From positions 248,001-312,000 of the forward strand of contig JAPWAE010000001.1 of assembly GCA_041432705.1 (NCBI GenBank): a DNA stretch of 64,000 nt, read 5' to 3'. Below are positions 1 through 7,903 of this stretch, in pieces. Each line of letters opens with the position of its first letter. The stretch's first letter is position 1. A program made the translations under genes and the position numbers. The notes under the pieces are model-generated. The model was not told the origin of the DNA. It saw only the letters and a program-made list of their open reading frames with translations, and searched no databases. Origin of the DNA: Pauljensenia sp018375675. GTDB taxonomy: Bacteria; Actinomycetota; Actinomycetes; Actinomycetales; Actinomycetaceae.

Positions 1-2
1 CC

Positions 3-470
3 TGGACGGCCGTCCACCACGCGTTCACCTCGCCCAAGCCCGAATGGGTTGACTCCTTCGACAAGGACCCGGGTAACGCGCTGGCCTACGCCTACGACAT
101 CGTCTGCAACGGCAACGAGATCGGCGGCGGCTCCATCCGTATCCACCGCCGCGACATCCAGAACCGCGTGTTCAACGTGATGGGCATCGGCGAGGAGGAA
201 GCCCAGACGCAGTTCGGCTTCCTGCTGGATGCCTTCAAGTACGGCGCCCCGCCGCACGGTGGTGTCGCTTTCGGTTGGGACCGCATCGTCTCCCTGCTGA
301 CGAAGTCCGACTCCATCCGCGACGTCATCGCCTTCCCGAAGTCCGGCGGCGGTTTCGACCCGCTGACCGAGGCCCCGGCCCCGATTACGCCTGCGCAGCG
401 TAAGGAAGCTGGCGTCGATGCGAAGCCTAAGAAGCGCGGTGAGGAAGCATCCGAAGAATCGGAGAAGTGA
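3..470 (+). CDS. aspS: Aspartate--tRNA ligase, C-terminal part (5' end outside window)
   Basis: Only the last 155 residues are present; the frame is open from base 3. This class II synthetase charges tRNA-Asp (possibly also tRNA-Asn) in the cytoplasm. Class II motif 3 is visible as GGVAFGWDRI, followed by the typical AFPK segment. The tail is Lys/Glu-rich (KKRGEEASEESEK) and looks like a disordered extension. A perfect 13-bp stem-loop follows the stop at once, so the transcript probably ends here. Identification rests on the motif 3 block and is firm; the length and N-terminal anticodon-binding domain cannot be judged. Confidence 0.93.
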   Translation, partial: WTAVHHAFTSPKPEWVDSFDKDPGNALAYAYDIVCNGNEIGGGSIRIHRRDIQNRVFNVMGIGEEEAQTQFGFLLDAFKYGAPPHGGVAFGWDRIVSLLTKSDSIRDVIAFPKSGGGFDPLTEAPAPITPAQRKEAGVDAKPKKRGEEASEESEK

Positions 471-496
471 TTCCTCGTCCGTGACTTTGTCCACGG

Positions 497-528
497 AACC
501 CCCATCGGTTACCGACCGATGGGGGTTT
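497..528 (+). terminator. Stem-loop terminator after aspS
   Basis: Perfect 13-bp inverted repeat (AACCCCCATCGGT at 497-509 with its complement at 515-527), 5-base loop, ending in TTT. It sits 27 bases after the aspS stop and directly before the next start. Confidence 0.8.
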
Positions 529-532
529 CGTG

Positions 533-538
533 CACAAT
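533..538 (+). promoter_or_regulatory. Candidate -10 box (CACAAT) for leaderless start
   Basis: CACAAT lies 6 bases before the ATG at 545, just after the aspS terminator, and no Shine-Dalgarno is present. It fits the leaderless pattern repeated elsewhere in the window. Confidence 0.4.
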
Positions 539-544
539 GGGTAC

Positions 545-1162
545 ATGTCGTACGTCGAGATGCACCCTGAGAATCCGCAGGCACGTTTGGTCAATACGGT
601 CGTTGACCTGCTGGAACGCGGCGGCACGATCGCGCTGCCTACCGACTCCGGCTATGCGATCGCCACGAAGGCGGGCAACAAGGCGGGTATGGACACAATC
701 CGTGCCATCCGTAAGCTCGATGACAAGCACAACTTCTCGTTGCTGTGCCACTCGTTTGCGCAGCTGGGCGAGCTCGTGATCATTGATAATCACGAGTTCC
801 GTACCATGAAGGCGCTTACTCCCGGACCCTACACGTTCATCCTGCGGGGGACCAAGGAGGTCCCGCGCATCATGCTGAACAAGAAGAAGCACACGGTGGG
901 CGTGCGCATCCCCGATCATGTCATTACGCAGGCGATCGTCGAGGCGCTGGGTGAGCCCCTGGCCTGTTCGACGCTCATCATGCCGGGCGAGGAAGAGCCG
1001 CTAACGGACGGTTTCGACGTGGATGATCGTATCGGACACCAGGTTGATCTGGTGGTTGTGGGTCCCGTGGGCGTCGCCGAGCCGACCACGGTTATTGACT
1101 TCGCCGGTGGGGACGCTGTCGTCGCGCGCGTCGGCGCGGGCGATATTTCGCTCTTCGACTGA
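545..1162 (+). CDS. YciO/YrdC (Sua5) family protein, probable threonylcarbamoyl-AMP synthase-like
   Basis: Protein of 205 residues with the YrdC fold signature LPTDSGY at about residues 31-37 and a KLDDKHNFSLLC block, both typical of this family. YrdC/Sua5 members make threonylcarbamoyl-AMP for the t6A modification of tRNA; the closest type here looks like YciO, whose in vivo role is less certain. I chose ATG 545 rather than GTG 530, because 530 touches the aspS terminator and a CACAAT hexamer sits 6 bases before 545. The downstream esterase gene starts 4 bases after the stop, so the two are probably co-transcribed. The family is secure; the exact function is not. Confidence 0.85.
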   Translation: MSYVEMHPENPQARLVNTVVDLLERGGTIALPTDSGYAIATKAGNKAGMDTIRAIRKLDDKHNFSLLCHSFAQLGELVIIDNHEFRTMKALTPGPYTFILRGTKEVPRIMLNKKKHTVGVRIPDHVITQAIVEALGEPLACSTLIMPGEEEPLTDGFDVDDRIGHQVDLVVVGPVGVAEPTTVIDFAGGDAVVARVGAGDISLFD

Positions 1163-1166
1163 TCGC

Positions 1167-2351
1167 GTGGCATTCGAGCAGGAGTCTTTTTCGCGCACGG
1201 GATTTTGCCTGCTGCGCTGGGAGGCGTCGGACGGGATCTATCGCTACGCCGATGGGCTACCTATCGTCGGGCCTCGGCTCGTCATCGATGGGGTCGACGC
1301 CGTACGCGTGACCTTCCAGTGGGGAGCCCAGGCCGCCGCTGACTGCTACGTCGTCCTGAACACGATCACGGATCGGGCGCGCGAGCACCTCGAAGACTTT
1401 TGCATGTCGATAGGGCCTGAGCGCGGGGATGCTCGGGCGCTCGTGTGTGCTCTTCCCGCGGACGCGATCCTCAGCTACCAGAAGGTGATTGTCGGGCCGT
1501 CGGGCCTCAACCCCAGCGTGGGTACGGACATGGGGGAGTGGATCCGATTCCTTGACGATGCGTCTCCCGATTCGTCGAATCCGCTCAGGGTCGTGAATGG
1601 ACGCGGTGCCGCAGCCTCACTCTTTGTTGGGCCCGATGCACGGGTGGTGTGGCCGTCGCAGGATCTGTCTGCTCCCGAGATGCGTGCGGCGCGTGAACAG
1701 AACATCGCTGCGGATGTGAGCGCGCGTCTCTCTGTCGCGCGCCGCCATGATGTGATCGTTCATGACGGCGAGGAGGATCCGACGTGCACGCTCATCCTCT
1801 TCGATGGCGAGATCTGGCGGGGCAACGGCGTCGGCTGGCTGACGCGGCGCTATCGGGGCCTGCGCGTCGTGACGATCGACGCCGGAGATCTGGGCGCGCG
1901 CGAGGCGGAGCTGACCGACGTGGACAGTGTCGTGGCGCTGCTACGGGCAGTGTGCGACGAGGCTGGGGCGGGGCCTGTGATGGTCGCGGGCCAGTCCTAC
2001 GGCGGTCTGGCTGTGTTGGAAGCGGCGCTGTGCAGTGATCTTCCCCTCGATTGTGCGGTCGCCCAGTCTCCGTCCCTGTGGTGGGGAGGAGAGCAACGAG
2101 GAGTTGGCGAAGGGACGCTGATGGGCGACCTTCGCGCCGGGCGCGTTCGGCCGCGCCGGGATGTGCAGCTGCGCCTGCAGGTGGGCACGCTGGAACAAAC
2201 AATGCGCCCCGTGGTCGATTCGTGCGCTGAGCTTGTGCGAGGCCTGGGGGTGCCCGTCGACGTGGACCACTACCGCAGCGGGCACGACGTCGCCTGGTGG
2301 CGCGAGGGCATCGTGCGTAGCCTCGATGGGTGGTGTGCTTTTTCATACTGA
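1167..2351 (+). CDS. Enterochelin esterase-like hydrolase (Fes family)
   Basis: 394 residues from GTG 1167, 4 bases after the previous stop. The N-terminal half (about 1-150) resembles the Fes beta-sandwich domain; the C-terminal half is an alpha/beta hydrolase. The nucleophile elbow GQSYGG places Ser277, and SGHDVAWWREGI near the end supplies His373; Glu343 in GTLEQ is a candidate third residue. Fes enzymes hydrolyse ferric catecholate siderophore esters in the cytoplasm to release iron. The iron-box-controlled siderophore importer that follows supports this role. The start is uncertain because no Shine-Dalgarno is visible. No siderophore synthesis gene is seen, so imported foreign siderophores are a reasonable substrate (inference). 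Confidence 0.82.
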   Translation: MAFEQESFSRTGFCLLRWEASDGIYRYADGLPIVGPRLVIDGVDAVRVTFQWGAQAAADCYVVLNTITDRAREHLEDFCMSIGPERGDARALVCALPADAILSYQKVIVGPSGLNPSVGTDMGEWIRFLDDASPDSSNPLRVVNGRGAAASLFVGPDARVVWPSQDLSAPEMRAAREQNIAADVSARLSVARRHDVIVHDGEEDPTCTLILFDGEIWRGNGVGWLTRRYRGLRVVTIDAGDLGAREAELTDVDSVVALLRAVCDEAGAGPVMVAGQSYGGLAVLEAALCSDLPLDCAVAQSPSLWWGGEQRGVGEGTLMGDLRAGRVRPRRDVQLRLQVGTLEQTMRPVVDSCAELVRGLGVPVDVDHYRSGHDVAWWREGIVRSLDGWCAFSY

Positions 2352-2386
2352 CCAGGATTGAGATAGCCCAGATCATTGTGCAGTCT

Positions 2387-2405
2387 GTAGGTTAGGCTTA
2401 CCTAT
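2387..2405 (+). promoter_or_regulatory. DtxR/IdeR-type iron box
   Basis: The 19 bases match the IdeR/DtxR consensus (TTAGGTTAGGCTAACCTAA) at 16 positions by eye. It lies between the esterase gene and the siderophore-binding lipoprotein, directly before a possible promoter (TAAGAT at 2414-2419 with TGA just before it). Iron-loaded repressor bound here would switch off the importer when iron is plentiful. The box logic is established for actinobacteria; binding is inferred. Confidence 0.85.
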
Positions 2406-2410
2406 GCACC

Positions 2411-2419
2411 TGATAAGAT
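2411..2419 (+). promoter_or_regulatory. Candidate extended -10 promoter element
   Basis: TGATAAGAT: a TGN extension followed by TAAGAT, 20 bases before the GTG start at 2439 and immediately downstream of the iron box, so repressor binding would block it. Confidence 0.4.
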
Positions 2420-2438
2420 CGACTGAATTGAGGCACTC

Positions 2439-3476
2439 GTGCACCTGTCGACGCGAATTCGCGCCATCGTTGGCGTCGCTTTGACCGCTCTCGCTCTGGG
2501 AGCTTGCTCGTCCAACCAGCCCGCTCCGGCCTCGTCCCCCGAGGCCTCCGCGATGTCCGAGAGCTCTGCGACGCGCACCGTCACCGACGCTTCCGGCCAG
2601 GAGGTTACCCTGCCGTCGCACCCCAGCCGTGTTGTCACGCTCTCTGAGCCGACGACCGACAATGCGCTCGCTCTGGGCGTGACCCCGATTGGTGTCGTCT
2701 CGGGCCGCGGCCAGCAGACGGTCGCCAACTACCTTGTCGATCGTGCTGGTGACATCCCGATTCTGGGCTCCATCGGTACTCCCAACCTCGAAGCCATCGG
2801 TGCGGCGCACCCGGACCTGATCCTCGTTGACGGCACGTCGGTGAAGAACAACGACTCTGAGACACTGAACGCGCTGAGTCAGATCGCGCCCGTCTTCTTC
2901 ACCACGCAAAAGGGCGGCGACTGGCGCGAGACCTTCACCCTGACGGCCGACGCGCTCGGCCTTGCCGACCAGGCTGAGACCAAGCTCGCGGAATTCGACA
3001 AGCACGTTGCCTCCGTCAGCGCCCGCCTGAAGGACGCCGGCTACCTCGATCAGACCTACTCGGTCGTGCGTTGGCAGGGCGATAGCGCCGGACTCATCCT
3101 CAAGGAGCTGCCCGCCGGCCAGGCTCTCACCGCGCTCGGCATGAAGCGTCCCGCGAACCAGGATCGTGACGGCGAGGGTCACTCCGAGCCCGTCTCGCTG
3201 GAAAACATCGATCAGATTGACGCTGACTGGATCTTCTTCGGCACGCTGGGCAAGGCCTCGGTGAATAACCCCTCCGCCGGTGGCAACACGGGCGTCGAGG
3301 CCTCGGCCGCTGCCCTCGAAGAGGCGAAGAACACCGTTGGTTTCGACTCGCTCGGCGCCGTCCAGGCGAACCACGTCATCCCCGTTGATGGCTCCCTGTG
3401 GACCTCCACCGGTGGGTACCTCCTCATGGACGGCATCATCTCGAGCATCGAGGCCCAGTTCGTCCCGGCCTCCTGA
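2439..3476 (+). CDS. Iron-siderophore ABC transporter substrate-binding lipoprotein
   Basis: 345 residues. A signal peptide with lipobox LGAC puts the lipidated Cys at residue 23; a Ser/Pro/Ala-rich linker follows, then a periplasmic-binding (FepB/FecB type) fold opening with RTVTDASGQEVTLPSHPSRVV. The protein should be lipid-anchored on the outer face of the membrane and hand ferric siderophore to the two permeases downstream. GTG 2439 is chosen because GAGG lies 6 bases before it and it gives a complete signal peptide. It is the first gene after the iron box. The ligand cannot be read from sequence; a catecholate is suggested by the adjacent esterase. Confidence 0.92.
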   Translation: MHLSTRIRAIVGVALTALALGACSSNQPAPASSPEASAMSESSATRTVTDASGQEVTLPSHPSRVVTLSEPTTDNALALGVTPIGVVSGRGQQTVANYLVDRAGDIPILGSIGTPNLEAIGAAHPDLILVDGTSVKNNDSETLNALSQIAPVFFTTQKGGDWRETFTLTADALGLADQAETKLAEFDKHVASVSARLKDAGYLDQTYSVVRWQGDSAGLILKELPAGQALTALGMKRPANQDRDGEGHSEPVSLENIDQIDADWIFFGTLGKASVNNPSAGGNTGVEASAAALEEAKNTVGFDSLGAVQANHVIPVDGSLWTSTGGYLLMDGIISSIEAQFVPAS

Positions 3477-3512
3477 TGTTGATGGCCAAACGATCCGGGT
3501 TGATGACCTGAC

Positions 3513-4508
3513 ATGACGACACGTCGCATCACCAGCGTCGCCATTGCTTGTGCAGTGGCGACGCTGGTGCTTGCCCTCGTCGCCCTCGCCTCCCTCGCCT
3601 TCGGCTCACGTCAGATTGCTCCCGACGTGGTGTGGGATGCGCTCGTGAACGGCGGCGTCAGTCAGGACGCCCAGGTGGTCACGCAACTGCGTGTTCCTCG
3701 CACCGTCGCCGCGCTCGTCATTGGCGGGGCACTGGGGCTGGCAGGTTCGATCATGCAGGCGATGACTCGTAATCCTCTTGCGGATCCCGGTGTACTCGGC
3801 ATCAACGCGGGGGCGGCCTTTCTCGTCGTGACCGTCACCGCTGCGAGTGGCGTCGCCACTCGCACGTCGACGCTGGGCGCCTCTCTTATCGGTGCGGGTG
3901 TTGCCGCCGGTCTCGTCTTCGCTATTTCGGGGAGTGGGGGTGGCTCTCGATCACGCCTCGCCCTGGCGGGCATTGCCGTATCGGCTGCGCTCGCCTCACT
4001 CACTCAGGCCGTTCTCGCCGCGAATCAGTTTGCGTTCAACGAATTTCGATACTGGGCATCGGGATCATTGGAAGGCGTTGATATGGCCTCGGTGGCCAGC
4101 GCGGGCACTGTGATAGCCGGCGGTGCAGTGGTTTCCCTGTTCATCACCTCGGCACTGGGGGTCCTTGCCCTTGGCGACGACGCCGCTGTGAGCCTCGGAG
4201 TGCGCGTGCGACTCATCCGTGTGCTTGGGGTTGTCGCTGTGACGGCACTGGCCGGGGGAGCGACTGCTCTGGGAGGGCCCCTCACGTTCGTCGGCCTCGC
4301 GGTGCCGCTCATGGTTCGGCGCGTTGTTGGAGCCCGGCAGGGGGCTATTGCCCTCTGGTCTATCGTGGTCGGTGCTGCTTGGGTGTGCGGTGCTGACGTC
4401 GTCTCACGCCTCGTGCTCGCCCCGTCCGAGGTGCCCGTGGGCGTCATCGTCGCTTTGATTGGCGCTCCGTTCTTCATTCTGGGGGCGCGTGGAAAGGGCA
4501 TGTCATGA
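3513..4508 (+). CDS. FecCD-family siderophore ABC transporter permease 1
   Basis: 331-residue, very hydrophobic protein with about nine or ten membrane spans. It carries the FecCD core pattern LRVPRTVAALVIGGALGLAG followed by MQAMTRNPLADPGVLGINAGA, which contacts the ATPase and lines the path. It forms the channel with the next permease. The start ATG overlaps nothing, but the stop overlaps the next start (ATGA at 4505-4508), so the two subunits are translationally coupled, as expected for a heterodimer. Confidence 0.93.
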   Translation: MTTRRITSVAIACAVATLVLALVALASLAFGSRQIAPDVVWDALVNGGVSQDAQVVTQLRVPRTVAALVIGGALGLAGSIMQAMTRNPLADPGVLGINAGAAFLVVTVTAASGVATRTSTLGASLIGAGVAAGLVFAISGSGGGSRSRLALAGIAVSAALASLTQAVLAANQFAFNEFRYWASGSLEGVDMASVASAGTVIAGGAVVSLFITSALGVLALGDDAAVSLGVRVRLIRVLGVVAVTALAGGATALGGPLTFVGLAVPLMVRRVVGARQGAIALWSIVVGAAWVCGADVVSRLVLAPSEVPVGVIVALIGAPFFILGARGKGMS

Positions 4509-5554
4509 CGCCAGCTCCGTCGCGCTACAAGAACGTTTCGCTGCGCCGTTTATCGGTGCGCATCCACCGGCGCAGCGCAGCTGTCGTGGTCATCGGATTC
4601 ATTCTCCTCGTTGCGTTAGCCGTTTATTCGCTGACTTTGGGGGACTATGGGCTGAGTGCCGCCGACTCGTTCCGTCGTCTTGTGGGTGACGGCGGGCCTC
4701 GGGACGATTTTCTTGGTGTCTACTTCGTCCAGTCGGTGCGCCTACCGCGCATGCTCGCAGCGATTGCCGTCGGTGTAGCGCTTGGGATTGCTGGGTGTAT
4801 CTTCCAAACGATTTCGGGCAATCCACTCGGTAGCCCCGATATCGTTGGTCTGTCGACGGGCTGCGCAACTGGCGCTTTGATCGCGATCATCATTTTGGGC
4901 TCGAGCCCCACGGTCACTGGGGTTGGCGCGTTGCTCGGCGGACTCGTTTCGGGTGCGGTCATTCTCGCGTGCGCAGGTGGCATGCGAGTCACGGGTATTC
5001 GTGTCGTCCTCGTGGGCATTGGCTGCTCGGCGGCCTTGCGCGCTGTCAATTCGCTGCTCATCGTCAAGGCTCCGCTGGAAGCAGCGCAGCGTGCGCAGCT
5101 GTGGAGCGCCGGCTCATTCTCCGGCGTTACTATCACGCGTCTGATGCCTCTGCTGATCGTGCTTGGTGGCGTCGTTGTGGTGTGTGCGGTTTTCGCTGTG
5201 CCCCTCGGCCTCGTCGCGATGGGTGACGATGTGGCGACGGGCCTCGGTGTGCGAGTGCGTCGCACCCGCGTACTCCTTATCGTCGTCGCGATCCTACTCG
5301 TCGCATCCGCGACGTCTGTAGCGGGGCCGGTTGCTTTTGTTGCACTCGCCGCTCCGCATGTCGCGCATCGGCTGTGCGGCGGCGGGGGAGTCGGATTCAC
5401 ATCCGCTGCTCTCGTCGGAGCCCTGCTTGTGCTGGTCTCAGACGTGTGCGCACAGAGGCTCGTCGCTCCGGCCGAGCTTCCCGTCGGCGTCGTGACGGGC
5501 GTCGTTGGAGGCATCTACCTTCTCTGGTTGTTGATTCGTGAGGTGAGATCGTGA
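4505..5554 (+). CDS. FecCD-family siderophore ABC transporter permease 2
   Basis: 349 residues, FecCD family. The diagnostic block VRLPRMLAAIAVGVALGIAG and QTISGNPLGSPDIVGLSTG parallels that of the first permease, so the pair looks like an ancient duplication. About nine or ten spans, with a basic N-terminal segment of roughly 25 residues before the first one. It overlaps the upstream gene by 4 bases and the ATPase gene by 4 bases (GTGA), giving a tight binding protein-permease-permease-ATPase unit under the iron box. Confidence 0.93.
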   Translation: MTPAPSRYKNVSLRRLSVRIHRRSAAVVVIGFILLVALAVYSLTLGDYGLSAADSFRRLVGDGGPRDDFLGVYFVQSVRLPRMLAAIAVGVALGIAGCIFQTISGNPLGSPDIVGLSTGCATGALIAIIILGSSPTVTGVGALLGGLVSGAVILACAGGMRVTGIRVVLVGIGCSAALRAVNSLLIVKAPLEAAQRAQLWSAGSFSGVTITRLMPLLIVLGGVVVVCAVFAVPLGLVAMGDDVATGLGVRVRRTRVLLIVVAILLVASATSVAGPVAFVALAAPHVAHRLCGGGGVGFTSAALVGALLVLVSDVCAQRLVAPAELPVGVVTGVVGGIYLLWLLIREVRS

Positions 5555-6345
5555 GTGAGTCTGCTGCGAGCCGCGGGCTGAGTGCTCGGGACATTGTCGT
5601 CGGATATGGGAAAAATGACCCGATCCTCGAAGGGCTTTCTCTGGATGTTTTGCCAGGAGAACTGACCGTTATTGTTGGCCCGAACGCCTGCGGAAAGTCG
5701 ACGCTCCTGCGTTCGCTGGCCCGAGTGCTTGGCGTGCGACGCGGTGTGGTCGAGCTGGATGGGCGGAGCGTTGCCGACATGAATCAGAAGGCTCTCGCAC
5801 GTCGACTCGGTTTGCTTGCTCAGTCGTCGGTTGCTCCAGGTGACATGTTTGTCGAGGATTTGGTTGCTCGCGGCCGTTATCCCTATCAGTCGGTGCTCCA
5901 TCAGTGGAGTTCTGAGGACGACGAGGCGGTGGCTCGCGCGATGACGGACGCTGGGGTTGCTGACCTGGTGGGGCGTCGAGTTGGCGAGCTGTCGGGTGGA
6001 CAACGTCAGCGTGTATGGATCGCGATGTCGCTTGCCCAGGCAACGGACATTCTGCTCCTTGATGAGCCAACGACGTATCTCGACCTCAACCACCAGCTGG
6101 AAGTCCTGCGTTTGGCGCAGCGCCTCCACAGGGACGGCGTGACGGTCGTGGCCGTACTGCATGATCTGCATCTGGCATTCCGGTACGCGACCCACCTTGT
6201 GTTCATGAAGGACGGCGAGGTTGTGGCCCAGGGGGAGCCGCGGGACGTTGTGACGGCAGATCTTATCGAACGTGTTTTCAGCGTGCCCTGCAGGATCATT
6301 GACGACCCTGAAACCGGATCGCCACTGGTGATTCCGACGCGATGA
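5551..6345 (+). CDS. Siderophore ABC transporter ATP-binding protein
   Basis: 264 residues, FecE/FepC type. Walker A GPNACGKST is at about residues 43-51, the ABC signature LSGGQRQR near 148, Walker B ILLLDEPTTYLD just after, and the switch histidine in VAVLHDLHLA. It powers import of the ferric siderophore. The GTG start overlaps the permease stop by 4 bases. It is the last gene of the importer; no hairpin is obvious after the stop. Confidence 0.94.
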   Translation: MSESAASRGLSARDIVVGYGKNDPILEGLSLDVLPGELTVIVGPNACGKSTLLRSLARVLGVRRGVVELDGRSVADMNQKALARRLGLLAQSSVAPGDMFVEDLVARGRYPYQSVLHQWSSEDDEAVARAMTDAGVADLVGRRVGELSGGQRQRVWIAMSLAQATDILLLDEPTTYLDLNHQLEVLRLAQRLHRDGVTVVAVLHDLHLAFRYATHLVFMKDGEVVAQGEPRDVVTADLIERVFSVPCRIIDDPETGSPLVIPTR

Positions 6346-6636
6346 CGGCGGCGTTGTGATCCTCGATATCTCAAATGTTGACCGGCGGGTCATGCAGCAC
6401 CATGATTGTTGGATAATATAACTCACAAGAAGCTGTTAGAAGGCTGATATTTCCTGATAAAAACGTGTTTTGACTGCATGTTCCGGTATTTTGCTTGTTG
6501 TTCGCAATTGCAGAATAGGCGTCAGGCAATAATATGGTGTCTGTAGCTAGTGGTTACTCGGACACTGACATATTGATTCGGAGCCTGGTGAAGCCAATTA
6601 GCGCACGACATCCCGTCGAGATAGAAAAGGACACAG
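6346..6636. other. 291-base AT-richer intergenic region before the surface-protein genes
   Basis: Clearly richer in A/T than its surroundings. I see no gene and no second iron box. A possible promoter is TTGACC (6378-6383), 17 bases, CATGAT (6401-6406). The end carries AAAAGGA, a good ribosome site for the ATG at 6637. No terminator hairpin for the ABC operon is evident. Confidence 0.4.
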
Positions 6637-7761
6637 ATGGCGATACAGATGCGATCATACGGTAGGGGACTGCGCATGCCTCTACTGGCTCTGACCGCGT
6701 CTGCTTCCATCGTCGGTGGAGTGTTTGTCGCTGCGCAGCCCGCATATAGTGTCGACGGAGTTGCTGGCGTAGGCGGACAGTGTCTCACCGCTGCCGAAGA
6801 GGGTGCGTCCATCGTCGTTTCGTCGGTTGTCCCTGTCGGTTCTCCGCTGCATGTGGAGGGTTCTGGCTGGGGCGCCAGTTCTGAGACGTCGCGCGGCTTT
6901 GTCATCGTCACGCTCGACGACGGGCAGGAGGTGCGCCCCGACGGCGTCGCTCTTCCTGCCTGGGTTCCCGCGGCTGTTGCTCGAAATAAGACTGCGTGGA
7001 GCGTCGCCGAAGTGTCGACCGCCGGCGCATTTAGTGCCGACATTGAGCTGCCGTCGACCTGGGAGGTCGGCTCCGAGCACTCGATCATGATCGGCGACGG
7101 CGTGACCGGCACCTACGTGCAGGTGTCTGTGACGGTTGTTGAGGCCACTGCGCAGGCGCATGCGTGCTCTCTGACGCCGACGGACGAACCTTCTCGCGAG
7201 CCCGCGGATGAGCCGTCGACGGAGCCTGATGGTCACGCGACCTCCGATGCGGCCACTGATGGACCCACGGATTCTCCCGCGGACAACGCGGCTGATAATG
7301 CTGCGAAGCCCGATTTTGATCTGACCGACGATGCTTCTGCAGACGCGGCAGGCGACGCGTCGGCCAGCGCTCCCTCGACTGTGGTGGCACCTCCGTCCCC
7401 TCGCGCGACCCCCTCAGCAGACGCCTCGGATACCACGCGCTCGTCGGTGACCCCGACACCCTCCGCCTCGGCCTCGTCTGCGTCTTCCTCCGGCGGTAAC
7501 GGCTCTTCTTCGAGTGGTAGTGGCGGTGCCGGCTCGACCGATGACTCACCGTCCCCCTCCCCGTCCGCAGAGCAGGAGAGTGTGTCTGCTTCGCAGATTG
7601 GCCCCAAGGCTCATTCCGAGCAGCAGGCCACGAACCAGGCTGTTCGCGAGCAGGAGTCTCGCCTCAATGGCTGGATCCTCGCTGGTGGCGGTCTCCTTGC
7701 CCTCCTTGGAGCGATCGTGACGGTCAGCATTGTTCGCCGCTCGCACGGACTGCTGCGCTAA
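6637..7761 (+). CDS. Secreted membrane-anchored surface protein with Ser/Pro/Asp-rich stalk
   Basis: 374 residues, not assigned to a named family. Residues about 1-40 form a signal peptide ending near PAYS. Residues about 45-175 form a compact beta-type domain with GSPLHVEGSGWG, an Ig-like pattern often seen in actinobacterial surface proteins. Then come about 150 residues of acidic Ser/Pro/Thr/Ala-rich stalk. The C-terminus has one span (WILAGGGLLALLGAIVTVSI) and a short basic tail (RRSHGLLR). There is no LPxTG motif, so it is probably held by the membrane span rather than by sortase. Its place after the iron importer and before a similar protein suggests a cell-surface role, perhaps in ligand capture (speculative). 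Confidence 0.75.
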   Translation: MAIQMRSYGRGLRMPLLALTASASIVGGVFVAAQPAYSVDGVAGVGGQCLTAAEEGASIVVSSVVPVGSPLHVEGSGWGASSETSRGFVIVTLDDGQEVRPDGVALPAWVPAAVARNKTAWSVAEVSTAGAFSADIELPSTWEVGSEHSIMIGDGVTGTYVQVSVTVVEATAQAHACSLTPTDEPSREPADEPSTEPDGHATSDAATDGPTDSPADNAADNAAKPDFDLTDDASADAAGDASASAPSTVVAPPSPRATPSADASDTTRSSVTPTPSASASSASSSGGNGSSSSGSGGAGSTDDSPSPSPSAEQESVSASQIGPKAHSEQQATNQAVREQESRLNGWILAGGGLLALLGAIVTVSIVRRSHGLLR

Positions 7762-7863
7762 AGGTCGCACACCTGTGGCGATGCGCCGGGAATATGTGCA
7801 TTAACCACATGGTGTGTGTTGGGATTTAGCATTCGTGCGTTACGCCTGTTACTCTTGATCCGA

Positions 7864-7869
7864 TACAAT
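7864..7869 (+). promoter_or_regulatory. Candidate -10 box (TACAAT) for the second surface protein
   Basis: TACAAT matches the consensus at 5 of 6 positions, 35 bases before ATG 7904. A strong ribosome site AAGGAG (7892-7897) lies between. No convincing -35 is seen. Confidence 0.45.
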
Positions 7870-7903
7870 AGTTTCTGCGGATTGAGTCACTAAGGAGAAC
7901 GGT

